A stretch of 62,822 nt of DNA from an uncultured Croceitalea sp. (GTDB lineage: Bacteria > Bacteroidota > Bacteroidia > Flavobacteriales > Flavobacteriaceae), in contig CALGQU010000002.1 of the NCBI GenBank assembly GCA_937959125.1, positions 1-62,822 of the forward strand, given 5' to 3'. Below the pieces are notes generated by a model. The model saw only the letters and a list, made by a program, of their open reading frames with translations. It ran no database searches and was not told the origin of the DNA. This document shows positions 30,055-39,974 of the stretch, piece by piece; the first letter of the stretch is position 1, and each line of letters starts with the position of its first letter. The translations under genes and the position numbers were made by a program.

Positions 30055-31442
30055 GCGTTTCCATTGAACTCGTTTAGAAATGAGGAAGGTTCATCATCCA
30101 AAGAACAACTTTTTTGTTCCCCGGAAACCATGTCTTTAAGTATGAATTCGTTTCGGGACAATTCTTCCGCTCCAATGATTACCACAAAAGGAACATTACG
30201 TTTATCGGCATATTTAAATTGCTTTTGAACCTTTGCCGCAGCGGGGTACAAATTGGCCTTAATGCCATGTCCCCGTAATTTGGAAATCAATTTTAAGGCC
30301 GCAAGGGCCTCTTTTTCGCCAAAATTCAAGCATAAAACCTGAAGGGATTGGTCTACTGTTTTTGGAAAAAGGTGCAACTCTTCCAAAACAAGATAAATTC
30401 GGTCCAGTCCAAATGAGATACCAACACCACTAACATCCTTAAGGCCAAAAATACCGGTAAGGTCGTCATACCTACCGCCACCACCAATGGAACCCATTTT
30501 TATGCTACTGGGAGCGGCAACCTCAAAAATAGCCCCTGTATAGTAGTTGAGTCCCCTGGCCAAGGTAACGTCCAATTGCAATGTTGCCGTTTTAAGGCCC
30601 AGTTCCCCAACGGTAATCAATATTTCTTTAAGCTCGTTTATCCCGGCCATACCTACTTGGGAATCTTGCAGTAAGGTTTCCAATTGTTTTAACTGGTTGG
30701 TAGCGCTACCTTTCATGGCAAATAAAGGGGCCGCTATGGCAATGGCATTTTCAGAAATCCCTTTGGACAACATTTCTTGCTTTACCTTGTCCTCCCCTAT
30801 TTTGTCCAACTTATCCAATGCCACGGTAAAATCTACCAATAGGTGTTTGGCACCAATGACCTCTGCAAGGCCAGATAGGACCTTTCTATTGTTCATCTTT
30901 ATCACCGTGCCCACAAGGCCCAGATTAGTGAACACCGCATCATACAATTGCACCAACTCCACTTCTTGCAACAAACTATTGGCCCCAACAATATCCGCAT
31001 CGCATTGGTAAAACTCCCTAAACCTACCTTTTTGGGGTCTATCCGCTCGCCAAACAGGCTGTATTTGATAGCGTTTAAAGGGGAAATCAATTTCATTTTG
31101 ATGCATGACCACATATCTGGCAAACGGCACCGTAAGATCGTAGCGCAAAGCTTTTTCCGTAATTTTTGGGGCTATGGAACTTGACTTCTTGGAGCTGTAG
31201 GTGACATCGTCCACCTTTGAAATAAAGTCCCCAGAATTCAATATTTTAAAGATAAGGCGATCGCCTTCATCCCCATACTTACCCAATAGGGTTTCAGAAT
31301 TCTCAAAGCTCGGGGTTTCAATAGGCTGAAAACCAAAAAGTTCAAACTGTTCCTTTATCGTACTGATAATAAAATTACGTTTAGCGACTTCTGCAGGTGA
31401 AAAGTCCCGTGTTCCCTTAGGAATAGATGGTTTTTGTGCCAT
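30051..31442 (-). CDS. hisS: Histidine-tRNA ligase
   Basis: Charges tRNA-His with histidine. The 463-residue class II synthetase shows motif 1 in the N-terminal third, motif 2 around RYQIQPVWRADRPQKGRFREFYQCD, the histidine-A motif (GGGGRYDDL) and the GVGISFGLDRIY motif 3, followed by an anticodon-binding domain (about 370-455). It has a full consensus promoter just upstream. Confidence 0.97.
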   Translation of the reverse strand: MAQKPSIPKGTRDFSPAEVAKRNFIISTIKEQFELFGFQPIETPSFENSETLLGKYGDEGDRLIFKILNSGDFISKVDDVTYSSKKSSSIAPKITEKALRYDLTVPFARYVVMHQNEIDFPFKRYQIQPVWRADRPQKGRFREFYQCDADIVGANSLLQEVELVQLYDAVFTNLGLVGTVIKMNNRKVLSGLAEVIGAKHLLVDFTVALDKLDKIGEDKVKQEMLSKGISENAIAIAAPLFAMKGSATNQLKQLETLLQDSQVGMAGINELKEILITVGELGLKTATLQLDVTLARGLNYYTGAIFEVAAPSSIKMGSIGGGGRYDDLTGIFGLKDVSGVGISFGLDRIYLVLEELHLFPKTVDQSLQVLCLNFGEKEALAALKLISKLRGHGIKANLYPAAAKVQKQFKYADKRNVPFVVIIGAEELSRNEFILKDMVSGEQKSCSLDDEPSSFLNEFNGNA

Positions 31443-31458
31443 AGTATGAATTGTCGTG

Positions 31459-31489
31459 CAAATATAGGCCTACCCAAACTGCCCTCCAA
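31459..31489 (-). promoter_or_regulatory. hisS promoter, full consensus
   Basis: On the minus strand TTG (31489-31487), a 20-base spacer and TATATTTG (31466-31459), ending 16 bases before the hisS ATG. Confidence 0.8.
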
Positions 31490-31534
31490 AAAGGGTTTGT
31501 TTAAACTGTTACTGAAAAATTATACCCGTCTGGG

Positions 31535-32005
31535 CTAGGAAATGATATCATCAAACCATTGGTACAATTGCCCTTTGGTAATCACGGCCCCTTGTTTTAT
31601 CAGTTCAAATTTGTCTGAATTCTTGTCTTCGGTATAGGCCTTGGAGGCTGTTAAATACTCTACAAAATCAGATTGAAAGTTCCGTTTGAACCAATCAAAT
31701 CCAATTTTGGTTCGCAAGTCAATTTCTGGATTCAGTACTTTTACGGAAATCAATTTCATTTCCTTCTCCTTTAACTCAAAGAGGTGCATTTGACGTTCGG
31801 AAACATTTTCCAAATAAGTCACCTTTCCCAATACCCCTTCCCAAATTAAATCACTAAAAACATCCAGTTCTTGCTCGGCCACTTCCGGTTTTTCTTTCTT
31901 TAACGTGGTCCATTCTTCTGCGGTAATGGATTGCGTTGCCAAGAAATTAGCGAATTCTTGGTGCAACTCTTCGAACTGTTCTTTTGAAAGTCTGGTATAT
32001 TTCAT
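31535..32005 (-). CDS. DUF6495-family cytosolic protein
   Basis: A 156-residue soluble, acidic protein (MKYTRLSKEQFEELHQEFANF start; LDVFSDLIWEGVL; FELIKQGAVITKGQLYQWFD end). It resembles the DUF6495 family of flavobacteria, of unknown function. No signal peptide or membrane segment is seen. An exact -7 element lies four bases before the ATG. It is a single gene between hisS and a TonB receptor. Confidence 0.78.
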   Translation of the reverse strand: MKYTRLSKEQFEELHQEFANFLATQSITAEEWTTLKKEKPEVAEQELDVFSDLIWEGVLGKVTYLENVSERQMHLFELKEKEMKLISVKVLNPEIDLRTKIGFDWFKRNFQSDFVEYLTASKAYTEDKNSDKFELIKQGAVITKGQLYQWFDDIIS

Positions 32006-32009
32006 TTTG

Positions 32010-32017
32010 CAAAAATA
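32010..32017 (-). promoter_or_regulatory. TAnnTTTG -7 element of the DUF6495 gene
   Basis: Minus strand TATTTTTG, four bases upstream of the ATG, implying a leaderless or nearly leaderless message. Confidence 0.55.
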
Positions 32018-32037
32018 TAAAAGGTGGTACTATCATT

Positions 32038-32064
32038 AAAAAGCCCCGTCAGAAATGACGGGGC
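32038..32064 (-). terminator. Intrinsic terminator of the large TonB receptor gene
   Basis: GCCCCGTCA (32043-32051), GAAA loop (TTTC on the minus strand), TGACGGGGC (32056-32064). On the minus strand the nine-pair stem is followed by five T residues (32042-32038). Confidence 0.92.
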
Positions 32065-32090
32065 CCTTAATCATTGAAATTAGGTACTAT

Positions 32091-35000
32091 TTAAAATATA
32101 TAACGTATTCCAACCTGTGCTTGCCATCTAGAGGGCAAATCAAAGCTATCTACAAAGGTTGAAGTTTGTGAGGGATCAAAACTAAAGACAGGGGTACTTG
32201 TCCCCGCGGCTTCATCCACGACCACATTGACCCCAATAGGTTGGGTCGATCTTGGCAACTGTACCACACCCCAATTGGAATTCAATAGGTTTCCAAAATT
32301 TAAAATATCCAAACTTAATTGTACCGTATTTTGATTTTTACCCAAGCCACCAAAATTAAGGTCTTGAAGGATTTTTACGTCCCATCGACCGGTCCAAGGT
32401 GTAGTTAAATCATTTCTTCCCGCAAATCCTCCTCTTCTGGCACTCAAATATTCATCTTGTTGGATGAATGATTCAAAAGCGTTACGCTGTTCTTCTATTG
32501 TAGGATTCCCAGGAAATTGTGGTGCTGCAAAATCCAATTGTTGGACTTCGGCTGCCGTGGGCACATACAACAAGTCATTGGTAAAGGAACCATCATTATT
32601 GATATCTCCTGAATAAGTATACGAAAAGCGGCTGCCTGAGGTATACTCAAAAAAAGCTCCAATGGAAGTCGCCCATTTTCCCTCTCCATATTTCCATTGC
32701 TTGTTCAACTGTCCTATAAAACGGTGTTTGTTACCAAACAGACTGTTGGCCAAAGGGGCTTGATTGGCGTTCCCAGAAATGGGGTTCAAATCGAACAAAT
32801 CACTTGAAATCTCTGCAGACATGGAATTGACATCAAAGCTTTCCAAAAAGTTATAGGCCACCAAGGCATAAAAATTGTTTTCAAATTGCTTCTGCAACTT
32901 GAACGACCAGTTGAACGAACGTCCTTCATCTACATTGGAAATTACAAAGGCGCTATTTCCTGTATTCTCTCCTGCAAGATATATAGGTCTTGTGTCCGGT
33001 CCTTCCAAAGAACCGGTAGGCTCACGCAATCCAAAATTAAAGGTTGTAGCGGCATTCAGATCCCGTGTGACAATAACATCCGTAGTAGCGACAATGCCAT
33101 TATCAAATTTATAGTCCAAGCCTAGATTAGAACGCCAAACTTGTGGGAATTGGAAGTTAGGATTGGTTGGGGTAAAGAAAAATATGTTTACGTTCTGTAC
33201 CTGATTTCCTACCCAAACAAACGGAAAACGACCCGAGAAAATTCCTGATCCACCACGTACTTGAAAGGTTCTGTCGTTCTTTACATCCCAATTGAACCCA
33301 ATTCTTGGGGACCACAGAATGGAATTGTCCGGTAAATTCCTAGAATCTAAAGATATAGGATTATTGTTTTCATCAAAGTAAGGAATACCGGGAACAAAAG
33401 CCGGTGCACGTGCAATATTCTCATTGATGCGATCCAAGGTATTGAAATACAATGGCCTATCTGCTCGTAAACCATAGGTCAATTTAAAATTATCCGCAAT
33501 ATCCCATTCGTCCTGCACATAGAAAGCCAATTGGCCAACCTCGGTTTCGGCTAAGGACCATCCGCCCGGTGCTCCAATAGGTAATGCGTTGTTGGCATTA
33601 AATATAGATTCCGCATTGTTGATCGCATCACCTATCAAACCGTTATCAACGGCATCCAAAAATGCTTGTACACTTGGAAAATCTGGAGCAAATGTTCCTA
33701 CCCCACCGTTTTCATTGAAGAACGTGTAGGTCCCTAAATTAAAGGAATTGAAAAAATCAAATCGTTCAAAAGAGAAACCGGCGGTCACCGTATGGTTCCC
33801 GGTAAAGAAACTGATGTTATTGGTAATCTGGAATACCTGTTGCTCCAATTGGTTGTTAATGGAAAACGGTTCGTGTCCGGCCACAATGGCCCTTACCCCA
33901 TCCTGCTGGATATTGATTGGAGGTGCAGGACTAGAAAAAGGATCTCTAAAGTCATTAAAACGGGTATAGCCAATCTGTAATTTATTGACTGCTGTTCCTT
34001 CTCCCAAAGTTGAGTTTAGTTCCGCCAACCAAGAATTGATTTCATTATTGATACGATACCCACTATTGGCAAACTGTAAGGTGGTGAAGTCAGGTCCCCT
34101 TCTTCCAATAGCCAGTGGGTTTGCAGTAAGGTCCCTACTGGCATCCAAGAAGTTATAAATCAACGCCAAACGATTGTTTTCGTTAATGTTCCAGTCCAAC
34201 TTAATAATCCCCTTTGTGGATTCCGATCCTAAAAGAAAACCTTCAAACGGTCCGGTTTCATACCCCAACCCAGATAATGCATCAGAAACCAGTTGCAAGT
34301 CCGATGCAGAGACACGGGAGACATTATTGCCACCTTGTCCCCTATCTGCGAAGAAATTAGATCCTAAATCCTCTCTATCGTCTACCTCAAAATTGGCAAA
34401 GAAAAAGAGCTTGTCCTTTACAATAGGTCCCCCAATACTAATACCATATTGCGTTTGGGTCAACTCTGGCACAAAGATATCCTCCCCGGATACTTTGCCC
34501 CCAGTAAGATCTTGGTTACGAAAGAAACCGTATACCGTCCCTTTATAGTCATTGGTACCACTTTTGGTAACCGCATTTACGGCAGCACCGGTAAAACCAG
34601 CTTGCCTAACATCATACGGGGCCAAAGAAACCTGTACTTGGTCAATGGCATCCAAGGAAATAGGCTGGGCGTTGGATTGTCCGCCCGGTGTTGGGGCATC
34701 CAATCCGAATGGGTTGTTAAAAATGGAACCATCCAAAGAAAAGTTATTGAATTGGTTGTTTCGACCCCCAAAGGAAATACCATCGCTTGATGCGGTAGGT
34801 TCCAAACGAGTGAAATCTGCTTGGGAGCGTGATATGGTCGGCAGCCTACGAAGCTCGCGCTCCCCAATATTGGTTTCGGAACCGGTACGGTCATCATTGA
34901 AAGTCCCAGAGCGATCCGAAACAACCACCACTTCTTCCAATTGTTGGCTACTGGACTGCAATTGTACGTCCAAGGTTACGGTATTGCCTAATGAAAGATA

Positions 35001-35279
35001 AAGTCCGGTATCTTTCTGTTCTTGAAAGCCCACATAAGAGATCGTTACTTCATAAGGTCCCCCAACCCTTAAGTTCAATAAATTAAATCGGCCCTTGTCA
35101 TTGGTTATCGCCCCATATCGTGTCCCCGTTGGGGTATGGAGTGCTAGTACATTGGCCCCTAATAAAGGTTCTCCTTGATCGTCTACTACCGTCCCCCTAA
35201 TATTGGAAGTCGTCACTTGGGAAAAAGTTGTGGTCGCAGTGAGCAAAAACAACAATCCCAAAAGCATGGTTTTTTTCAT
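32091..35279 (-). CDS. Oar-like TonB-dependent receptor with carboxypeptidase-like domain
   Basis: A 1062-residue outer-membrane protein. It has a signal peptide (LLGLLFLLTATTTFSQ), a carboxypeptidase-regulatory-like domain (about 25-110, NIRGTVVDDQGEPLLGANV), a plug region (RSQADFTRLEPTASSDGISFGGRNNQFNNFSLDG in two parts) and a long barrel ending WQAQVGIRYIF. This matches Oar-type receptors of Bacteroidota, often involved in adhesion or uptake of large ligands. There is no neighbouring SusD homologue. It has its own promoter and a strong terminator. Confidence 0.93.
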   Translation of the reverse strand: MKKTMLLGLLFLLTATTTFSQVTTSNIRGTVVDDQGEPLLGANVLALHTPTGTRYGAITNDKGRFNLLNLRVGGPYEVTISYVGFQEQKDTGLYLSLGNTVTLDVQLQSSSQQLEEVVVVSDRSGTFNDDRTGSETNIGERELRRLPTISRSQADFTRLEPTASSDGISFGGRNNQFNNFSLDGSIFNNPFGLDAPTPGGQSNAQPISLDAIDQVQVSLAPYDVRQAGFTGAAVNAVTKSGTNDYKGTVYGFFRNQDLTGGKVSGEDIFVPELTQTQYGISIGGPIVKDKLFFFANFEVDDREDLGSNFFADRGQGGNNVSRVSASDLQLVSDALSGLGYETGPFEGFLLGSESTKGIIKLDWNINENNRLALIYNFLDASRDLTANPLAIGRRGPDFTTLQFANSGYRINNEINSWLAELNSTLGEGTAVNKLQIGYTRFNDFRDPFSSPAPPINIQQDGVRAIVAGHEPFSINNQLEQQVFQITNNISFFTGNHTVTAGFSFERFDFFNSFNLGTYTFFNENGGVGTFAPDFPSVQAFLDAVDNGLIGDAINNAESIFNANNALPIGAPGGWSLAETEVGQLAFYVQDEWDIADNFKLTYGLRADRPLYFNTLDRINENIARAPAFVPGIPYFDENNNPISLDSRNLPDNSILWSPRIGFNWDVKNDRTFQVRGGSGIFSGRFPFVWVGNQVQNVNIFFFTPTNPNFQFPQVWRSNLGLDYKFDNGIVATTDVIVTRDLNAATTFNFGLREPTGSLEGPDTRPIYLAGENTGNSAFVISNVDEGRSFNWSFKLQKQFENNFYALVAYNFLESFDVNSMSAEISSDLFDLNPISGNANQAPLANSLFGNKHRFIGQLNKQWKYGEGKWATSIGAFFEYTSGSRFSYTYSGDINNDGSFTNDLLYVPTAAEVQQLDFAAPQFPGNPTIEEQRNAFESFIQQDEYLSARRGGFAGRNDLTTPWTGRWDVKILQDLNFGGLGKNQNTVQLSLDILNFGNLLNSNWGVVQLPRSTQPIGVNVVVDEAAGTSTPVFSFDPSQTSTFVDSFDLPSRWQAQVGIRYIF

Positions 35280-35310
35280 AATAGTGTGTTAAATTGGGTT
35301 CTTTATTTTG

Positions 35311-35318
35311 CAAAAATA
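35311..35318 (-). promoter_or_regulatory. TAnnTTTG -7 element of the Oar-like receptor
   Basis: Minus strand TATTTTTG, about 31 bases upstream of the receptor's ATG and just downstream of the ribosomal-operon terminator. Confidence 0.6.
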
Positions 35319-35321
35319 GCA

Positions 35322-35350
35322 TAAAAAAAAGAGCTGCCTACAGGCAGCTC
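35322..35350 (-). terminator. Intrinsic terminator of the rpsF-rpsR-rplI operon
   Basis: GAGCTGCC (35331-35338) pairs with GGCAGCTC (35343-35350) around a four-base loop; on the minus strand it is followed by eight T residues (A-run 35323-35330). Confidence 0.93.
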
Positions 35351-35380
35351 TTCACAAGTTATCAACTAAGGGTTCACCAT

Positions 35381-35833
35381 TTATTTGGCCTCCGCGACCA
35401 CCTCAAAAGGAAAGTCAACGATAACCTCTCTATGAAGGCGAATCTTAGCATTGTAAGGACCGGTTCTTTTAACGGAACCTCCTTGGATATTAATAAATTT
35501 GCGGTCGATACTTTGACCTGCTTTCTCCAATGATGTTGCCAAATCTATATTGGTAACAGAACCAAACAATTTGTCACCGGCACCTACTTTGGCAGGTATC
35601 TTAATTTCTAAACTCTTTAAAGCTTCTGCAATAGTATTGGCTTCATCGATTACCTTCTTCTCCTTGTGCGCACGCTGCTTTAGGTTCTCTGCAAGTACCT
35701 TTTTAGCGGAAGGGGTAGCCAAAGCTGCCAATCCTTGTGGTATTAAGTAATTTCTACCGTAGCCGTTCTTAACGGTTACCAAATCGTCCTTAAAGCCTAA
35801 ATCTTGTACGTCTTCTTTTAAAATCAATTCCAT
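35381..35833 (-). CDS. rplI: 50S ribosomal protein L9
   Basis: Binds 23S rRNA near the L1 stalk. The 150-residue protein begins MELILKEDVQDLGFKDDLV with the conserved KNGYGRNYLIPQGLA, then the long helix (KKVLAENLKQRAHKEKKVIDEA) and the C-terminal domain. It is the third gene of the rpsF-rpsR-rplI operon, 14 bases after rpsR, with a terminator downstream. Confidence 0.97.
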   Translation of the reverse strand: MELILKEDVQDLGFKDDLVTVKNGYGRNYLIPQGLAALATPSAKKVLAENLKQRAHKEKKVIDEANTIAEALKSLEIKIPAKVGAGDKLFGSVTNIDLATSLEKAGQSIDRKFINIQGGSVKRTGPYNAKIRLHREVIVDFPFEVVAEAK

Positions 35834-35847
35834 GTCTTCCGTCTTTA

Positions 35848-36144
35848 TTATTTCAACATATCACCTACGTATGGCATCAATGCCAAATGACGAGCTCTTT
35901 TTACGGCCTGGGCAACTTTCCTTTGGTACTTTAAAGAAGTTCCAGTAAGTCTTCTGGGCAACAATTTGCCTTGTTCATTAACCAATTTCATTAAGAAGTC
36001 CGGGTCTTTATAATCGATATACTTGATACCGGATTTTTTAAAACGACAATATTTCTTTTGTTTATTGGTCTCTATGTTCAATGGGGTCAAATACCTGATT
36101 TCCCCATCTTTTTTCGATTTTGCCTGTTGTTCTATTGATGACAT
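35848..36144 (-). CDS. rpsR: 30S ribosomal protein S18
   Basis: Small-subunit protein that pairs with S6. The 98 residues contain the core [19 protein letters not shown] and the conserved [23 protein letters not shown] region. The N-terminus is extended relative to many bacteria, as usual in Bacteroidota. It lies two bases after rpsF. Confidence 0.97.
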   Translation of the reverse strand: MSSIEQQAKSKKDGEIRYLTPLNIETNKQKKYCRFKKSGIKYIDYKDPDFLMKLVNEQGKLLPRRLTGTSLKYQRKVAQAVKRARHLALMPYVGDMLK

Positions 36145-36146
36145 AA

Positions 36147-36485
36147 CTATGCTTTAGTCTTTAATTTAGTTCTTCTTCTCTCTGCCCAAGCTACTGCGTG
36201 CTTGTCCAGTTTAACGGTTAAAAAGCGCATAATGCGTTCATCTCTTCTGAATTCCAGCTCGTATGGGCCTATAGCCTCACCCGGAGCGGCAAATTCGAAC
36301 AAGTGGTAAAAACCACTTTTCTTGTTCTGTATGGGGTATGCTAATTTTTTTAGCCCCCAATTTTCTTTGGCTACCATTTTGGCACCATGTTTAATTAAGA
36401 AATTTTCAAATTTCTTAACTGTTTCCTCTATCTGTTCATCAGATAGAACGGGATTCAAAATGAAAACAGTTTCGTAATGGTTCAT
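36147..36485 (-). CDS. rpsF: 30S ribosomal protein S6
   Basis: Small-subunit protein forming a heterodimer with S18. I start at the ATG at 36485 ([14 protein letters not shown]), which matches the family; the frame extends upstream to 36521 but the extra 12 residues overlap the promoter. The resulting 112-residue protein contains [26 protein letters not shown] full consensus promoter precedes it. Confidence 0.96.
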   Translation of the reverse strand: MNHYETVFILNPVLSDEQIEETVKKFENFLIKHGAKMVAKENWGLKKLAYPIQNKKSGFYHLFEFAAPGEAIGPYELEFRRDERIMRFLTVKLDKHAVAWAERRRTKLKTKA

Positions 36486-36508
36486 AAATACATCTATTTT
36501 AAGGAGCG

Positions 36509-36539
36509 CAAAAGTAAACATATTTAATTCCTTTCACAA
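36509..36539 (-). promoter_or_regulatory. rpsF operon promoter, full consensus
   Basis: On the minus strand TTG (36539-36537), a 20-base spacer, TACTTTTG (36516-36509), ending 23 bases before the chosen rpsF ATG. Confidence 0.82.
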
Positions 36540-36722
36540 GAAAATTAGAAAATGTTCGTTCTAAGGTTGAGAAGTTATCAACATTAAAAAACTAATGCGA
36601 CCCTACATCATGCCTATTACTAATTACACAACAAAATACACCATGTTTACATCTTTTGTTGCATCTCACCGTGTTTTTTATGTAATTTGCCGATGATTTA
36701 ACCCCACAAATCACCCCTATTT

Positions 36723-37415
36723 ATGAAACTTAAAAGTATAATTGTAGACGATTCCTCCATGCAGCGCATGGCGGTAGCTAAATTAGTCAACAATCATCCG
36801 CACCTTGCTTTGGTAGCGGAGTACAGTAATGCTATTGAAGCAAAAAACGGATTACAGAACCACGATGTTGACGTCATTTTCTTAGACGTTGAAATGCCCA
36901 TTATTAGTGGTTTTGATCTTTTAGAGGCCTTAGATAACCCACCACAGGTCATTCTGATCACAGGTAAACCGGACTATGCCTTAAAAGCCTTTGATTACGA
37001 TGTAACCGATTATTTGCACAAACCTATTACCCTTGCACGTTTTGAGGCTTCCGTAAAAAGAGCGGTTGCCAAGTACGAGCAAATAAACAGGGTGGATGAG
37101 GATGAAGAGCATATCTTTGTGAAAAGCAACCTTAAAAAACGTAAGGTTATCCTTAATGATATCAAATGGATCGAAGCCCTTGGTGATTATATCAAATTGG
37201 TTACGGATGTGGCGAATATCGTTATCCTTTCTACGATGAAATCTTTTGAAAAGCAGTTGCCCGCGGAAAAATTCTTAAGAATACATAAATCGTACATCGT
37301 CAACTTGGAAAAAATAGAAAAATTCAACAGTAAAAATGTTGAAGTAGGCGGAAGACAGATTCCGTTAAGTAGAAATAAAAAGACGGAACTGGCTGAGGCT
37401 TTGGCCAATGTCTAG
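36723..37415 (+). CDS. LytTR-family response regulator, orphan
   Basis: A 230-residue two-component regulator: a receiver domain (about 1-120) with phosphoacceptor Asp55 (VIFLDVEMP), acidic pocket Asp9-Asp10 and the K105-equivalent in YLHKPI, then a LytTR DNA-binding domain (about 130-228; IKWIEALGDYIKLV, FLRIHKSYIVNL). Such regulators are usually paired with a LytS/YehU-type kinase, but none is adjacent. Its stop directly abuts the convergent priA. The target genes cannot be inferred. Confidence 0.94.
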   Translation: MKLKSIIVDDSSMQRMAVAKLVNNHPHLALVAEYSNAIEAKNGLQNHDVDVIFLDVEMPIISGFDLLEALDNPPQVILITGKPDYALKAFDYDVTDYLHKPITLARFEASVKRAVAKYEQINRVDEDEEHIFVKSNLKKRKVILNDIKWIEALGDYIKLVTDVANIVILSTMKSFEKQLPAEKFLRIHKSYIVNLEKIEKFNSKNVEVGGRQIPLSRNKKTELAEALANV

Positions 37416-39872
37416 TTATATATGGTCTACGTTGTAGATCAACCGAATGCTTTTATACTTTGAAATGGCATTAAAGGATTGTTCCAACCTTTTAATGCCA
37501 TTTTTTGTTTTTCCAAAATGCTTTCCGCGGGGTACCTTTATTAAAATATGTTTTAAATAGTGGTTACGTATCCTGGAGATTACGGGAAATTCCGGTCCCA
37601 AAACTGGGGATTTAAGAACATTTCTAAGGGAAGAGGCAAGCCAATCGGACGCTTCGTTCAATTTGTTGTAATCCCTATCCTTAAGGGTAATCTTAATAAT
37701 GCGTATATGCGGTGGATATTTAAATTGTTCGCGCTCGTACAACTGCTCCGCAAACATTTGGTGGTAGTTATAGGTAGTTACCTGATGCAATAGCGGATGG
37801 TAGGGATTATACGTTTGTATCAAAACCTTTCCCCTATTTTGGGTGCGTCCTGCCCTACCTGAAACCTGTACCATCAATTGATAGCTGCGTTCCAAGGCTC
37901 GATAATCCGGAAAGTTGAGCAGGGAGTCGGCATTCATAATCCCCACCAATCCCACATTTCTAAAATCCAATCCCTTGGTGACCATTTGTGTACCTACCAA
38001 AATGGAAATTTCATTTTGCTCAAAAGCGGTAATTATTTTTTCGTAGGCATACTTACCACGGGTGGTATCCAAATCCATTCTTCCCACTTTTTCGTTTGGG
38101 AACAATTTTAGTAATTCTTCCTGCAATTGTTCCGTACCAAAACCTTTGGTGTCCAAAGTGGCATTACCACACGCCCCGCACGTTTTAAGCACCGCGGTAT
38201 GATAGCCGCAGTAATGACAGCGCAATTGGTGGCGATGCTGGTGATAGGTAAGGCTTACATCACAATTGGGACATTGGTTGGCATGACCACAGCTGGTACA
38301 TTCTACAATGGGTGCAAATCCCCTTCGGTTTTGGAATAGGATGATCTGCTGTCCTTCTTCCAATTGAAGCATCATCTCTTCTAACAAACGTTCAGAGAAA
38401 TGTCCTTTCATTTTTTTCTTTCGGGTGGCTTCTTTGATATCCACCAATTCCATTTCAGGCATCAGCACATCGTTATAACGTCTGGTAATGGTTGCCAATC
38501 CATACTTTCCGGTCCTGGCGTTCTTGTAACTCTCTATGCTGGGTGTGGCAGAACCTAAAAGGCAAGGTGCCTTATGCAACCTTGCCAAAACAATGGCTGC
38601 ATCCCTTGCATGGTACCTAGGGGCTGGATCAAATTGCTTAAATGAACCCTCATGCTCTTCGTCCACAACAATTAAGTTCAAGTTAGAAAACGGAAGGAAC
38701 AACGCGGACCGTGCCCCAATGATCACTTTGGCGCGTTCATTGTTCTCCAAGGTATTTTGCCATACCTCTACCCGTTCATGAATGCTATATTTGGAATGAT
38801 ATACCGCAACTTGATTTCCAAAATAAGTCCTTAGTCGATGAATCAACTGCGAGGTCAGCGCAATTTCTGGAAGAAGGTATAAGGTTTGTCCCCCCGTCTT
38901 TAATGCCTCTGCTATTAACTTAATGTACACTTCCGTTTTTCCGGATGACGTAACACCATGCAAAAGACATACCTTATCTTCCCGAAAGCATTGCTGTATG
39001 TTCTCAAAAGCCAGAGTCTGTTCCCCGTTCAATTGGATGTCCCCGGCGCGTTTGATCCGCGTATCATGTATGACACGGTCCGTTTGCTCCTCATAAAGTT
39101 CAAACACCCCTTTAGCTACCAAAGCGTTTATAGTAGGGCGGGACACCTTACTTGAGTCCAATACTTTTTTTAGTGCTATAGGTCCTTTTTGCATGGATTG
39201 GATCTGGAAGAACGAAAGGACCGCTTCACTCTGTTTTTTTGCCCTGGATAAGTTTTGCAATAGCTTTTCCAATGCCTCTTCGGATCTATAGGTTTCTGAA
39301 AGTTTCAAGTACTTTACCATCTTAGGTTTGTACTTATCATACAGGGTTTCCTTCAACTTTATCAACTGCTTGGCTACCAAAGCCTGGACTATGGGCAATA
39401 CGCTTTTACGATCCAAAATATCGATTACATCCTGGATCTTTAAGCTGCTTTGATGCCGAAGGGCTTCCAGTACCAAGAATTCGTTATCGGACAATTGGCT
39501 TTCATCATAAGCTACTCCCGTAATTGGTTCAATAAGGGTTTCACTTTCCAACAACAAAGCACTTGGTAAGGCACTACGCACCACTTCCCCTAAAGTACAC
39601 ATGTAATAATTGGACAACCATTGCCAGTGCTTTAGTTGGGTTTCATTGACCATGGGCACCTCATCCAATATTTGATGGATATCCTTTGCTTCATAGGCCT
39701 GTGGAGGGTTTTGATGCGTTGTTACGGCAATGGCGGTATATATCTTGGATTTTCCAAAAGGAACGGCAATGCGCATCCCGGTCTTCACAAATATCGCTTC
39801 TGCTTGGTTTATACGATAGGTGAAAAGACGTTGTAAAGGAATAGGTAAAACAACATCTACAAAGTAATCCAT
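37416..39872 (-). CDS. priA: Primosomal protein N' (replication restart helicase PriA)
   Basis: Restarts stalled replication forks by unwinding DNA and loading the helicase. The 818-residue protein has an N-terminal DNA-binding domain, Walker A LLHGVTSSGKTEVY, the VDEEHEGSFKQ box, the zinc-binding insert with four CxxC pairs (CTSCG..CPNC..CHYCG..CGACG) and helicase motifs V-VI (LVGTQMVTKGLDF, VQVSGRAGR). It is intact and convergent with the response regulator at zero spacing. Confidence 0.97.
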   Translation of the reverse strand: MDYFVDVVLPIPLQRLFTYRINQAEAIFVKTGMRIAVPFGKSKIYTAIAVTTHQNPPQAYEAKDIHQILDEVPMVNETQLKHWQWLSNYYMCTLGEVVRSALPSALLLESETLIEPITGVAYDESQLSDNEFLVLEALRHQSSLKIQDVIDILDRKSVLPIVQALVAKQLIKLKETLYDKYKPKMVKYLKLSETYRSEEALEKLLQNLSRAKKQSEAVLSFFQIQSMQKGPIALKKVLDSSKVSRPTINALVAKGVFELYEEQTDRVIHDTRIKRAGDIQLNGEQTLAFENIQQCFREDKVCLLHGVTSSGKTEVYIKLIAEALKTGGQTLYLLPEIALTSQLIHRLRTYFGNQVAVYHSKYSIHERVEVWQNTLENNERAKVIIGARSALFLPFSNLNLIVVDEEHEGSFKQFDPAPRYHARDAAIVLARLHKAPCLLGSATPSIESYKNARTGKYGLATITRRYNDVLMPEMELVDIKEATRKKKMKGHFSERLLEEMMLQLEEGQQIILFQNRRGFAPIVECTSCGHANQCPNCDVSLTYHQHRHQLRCHYCGYHTAVLKTCGACGNATLDTKGFGTEQLQEELLKLFPNEKVGRMDLDTTRGKYAYEKIITAFEQNEISILVGTQMVTKGLDFRNVGLVGIMNADSLLNFPDYRALERSYQLMVQVSGRAGRTQNRGKVLIQTYNPYHPLLHQVTTYNYHQMFAEQLYEREQFKYPPHIRIIKITLKDRDYNKLNEASDWLASSLRNVLKSPVLGPEFPVISRIRNHYLKHILIKVPRGKHFGKTKNGIKRLEQSFNAISKYKSIRLIYNVDHI

Positions 39873-39974
39873 CTATTTTTTATTGACACGGTCAAAGGGT
39901 ATACTACCCCAAGCCCTGCCTTAAAATTAAAATCTTGTTTCTTACCACTACTTCTTGGCCTTGCACCTAGTAGT

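Noticed and set aside
34174-35001. Plus-strand open frames inside the large TonB receptor gene
   Set aside because: They are antisense shadows of a complete receptor with clear domains, and have serine/proline-rich unnatural composition.
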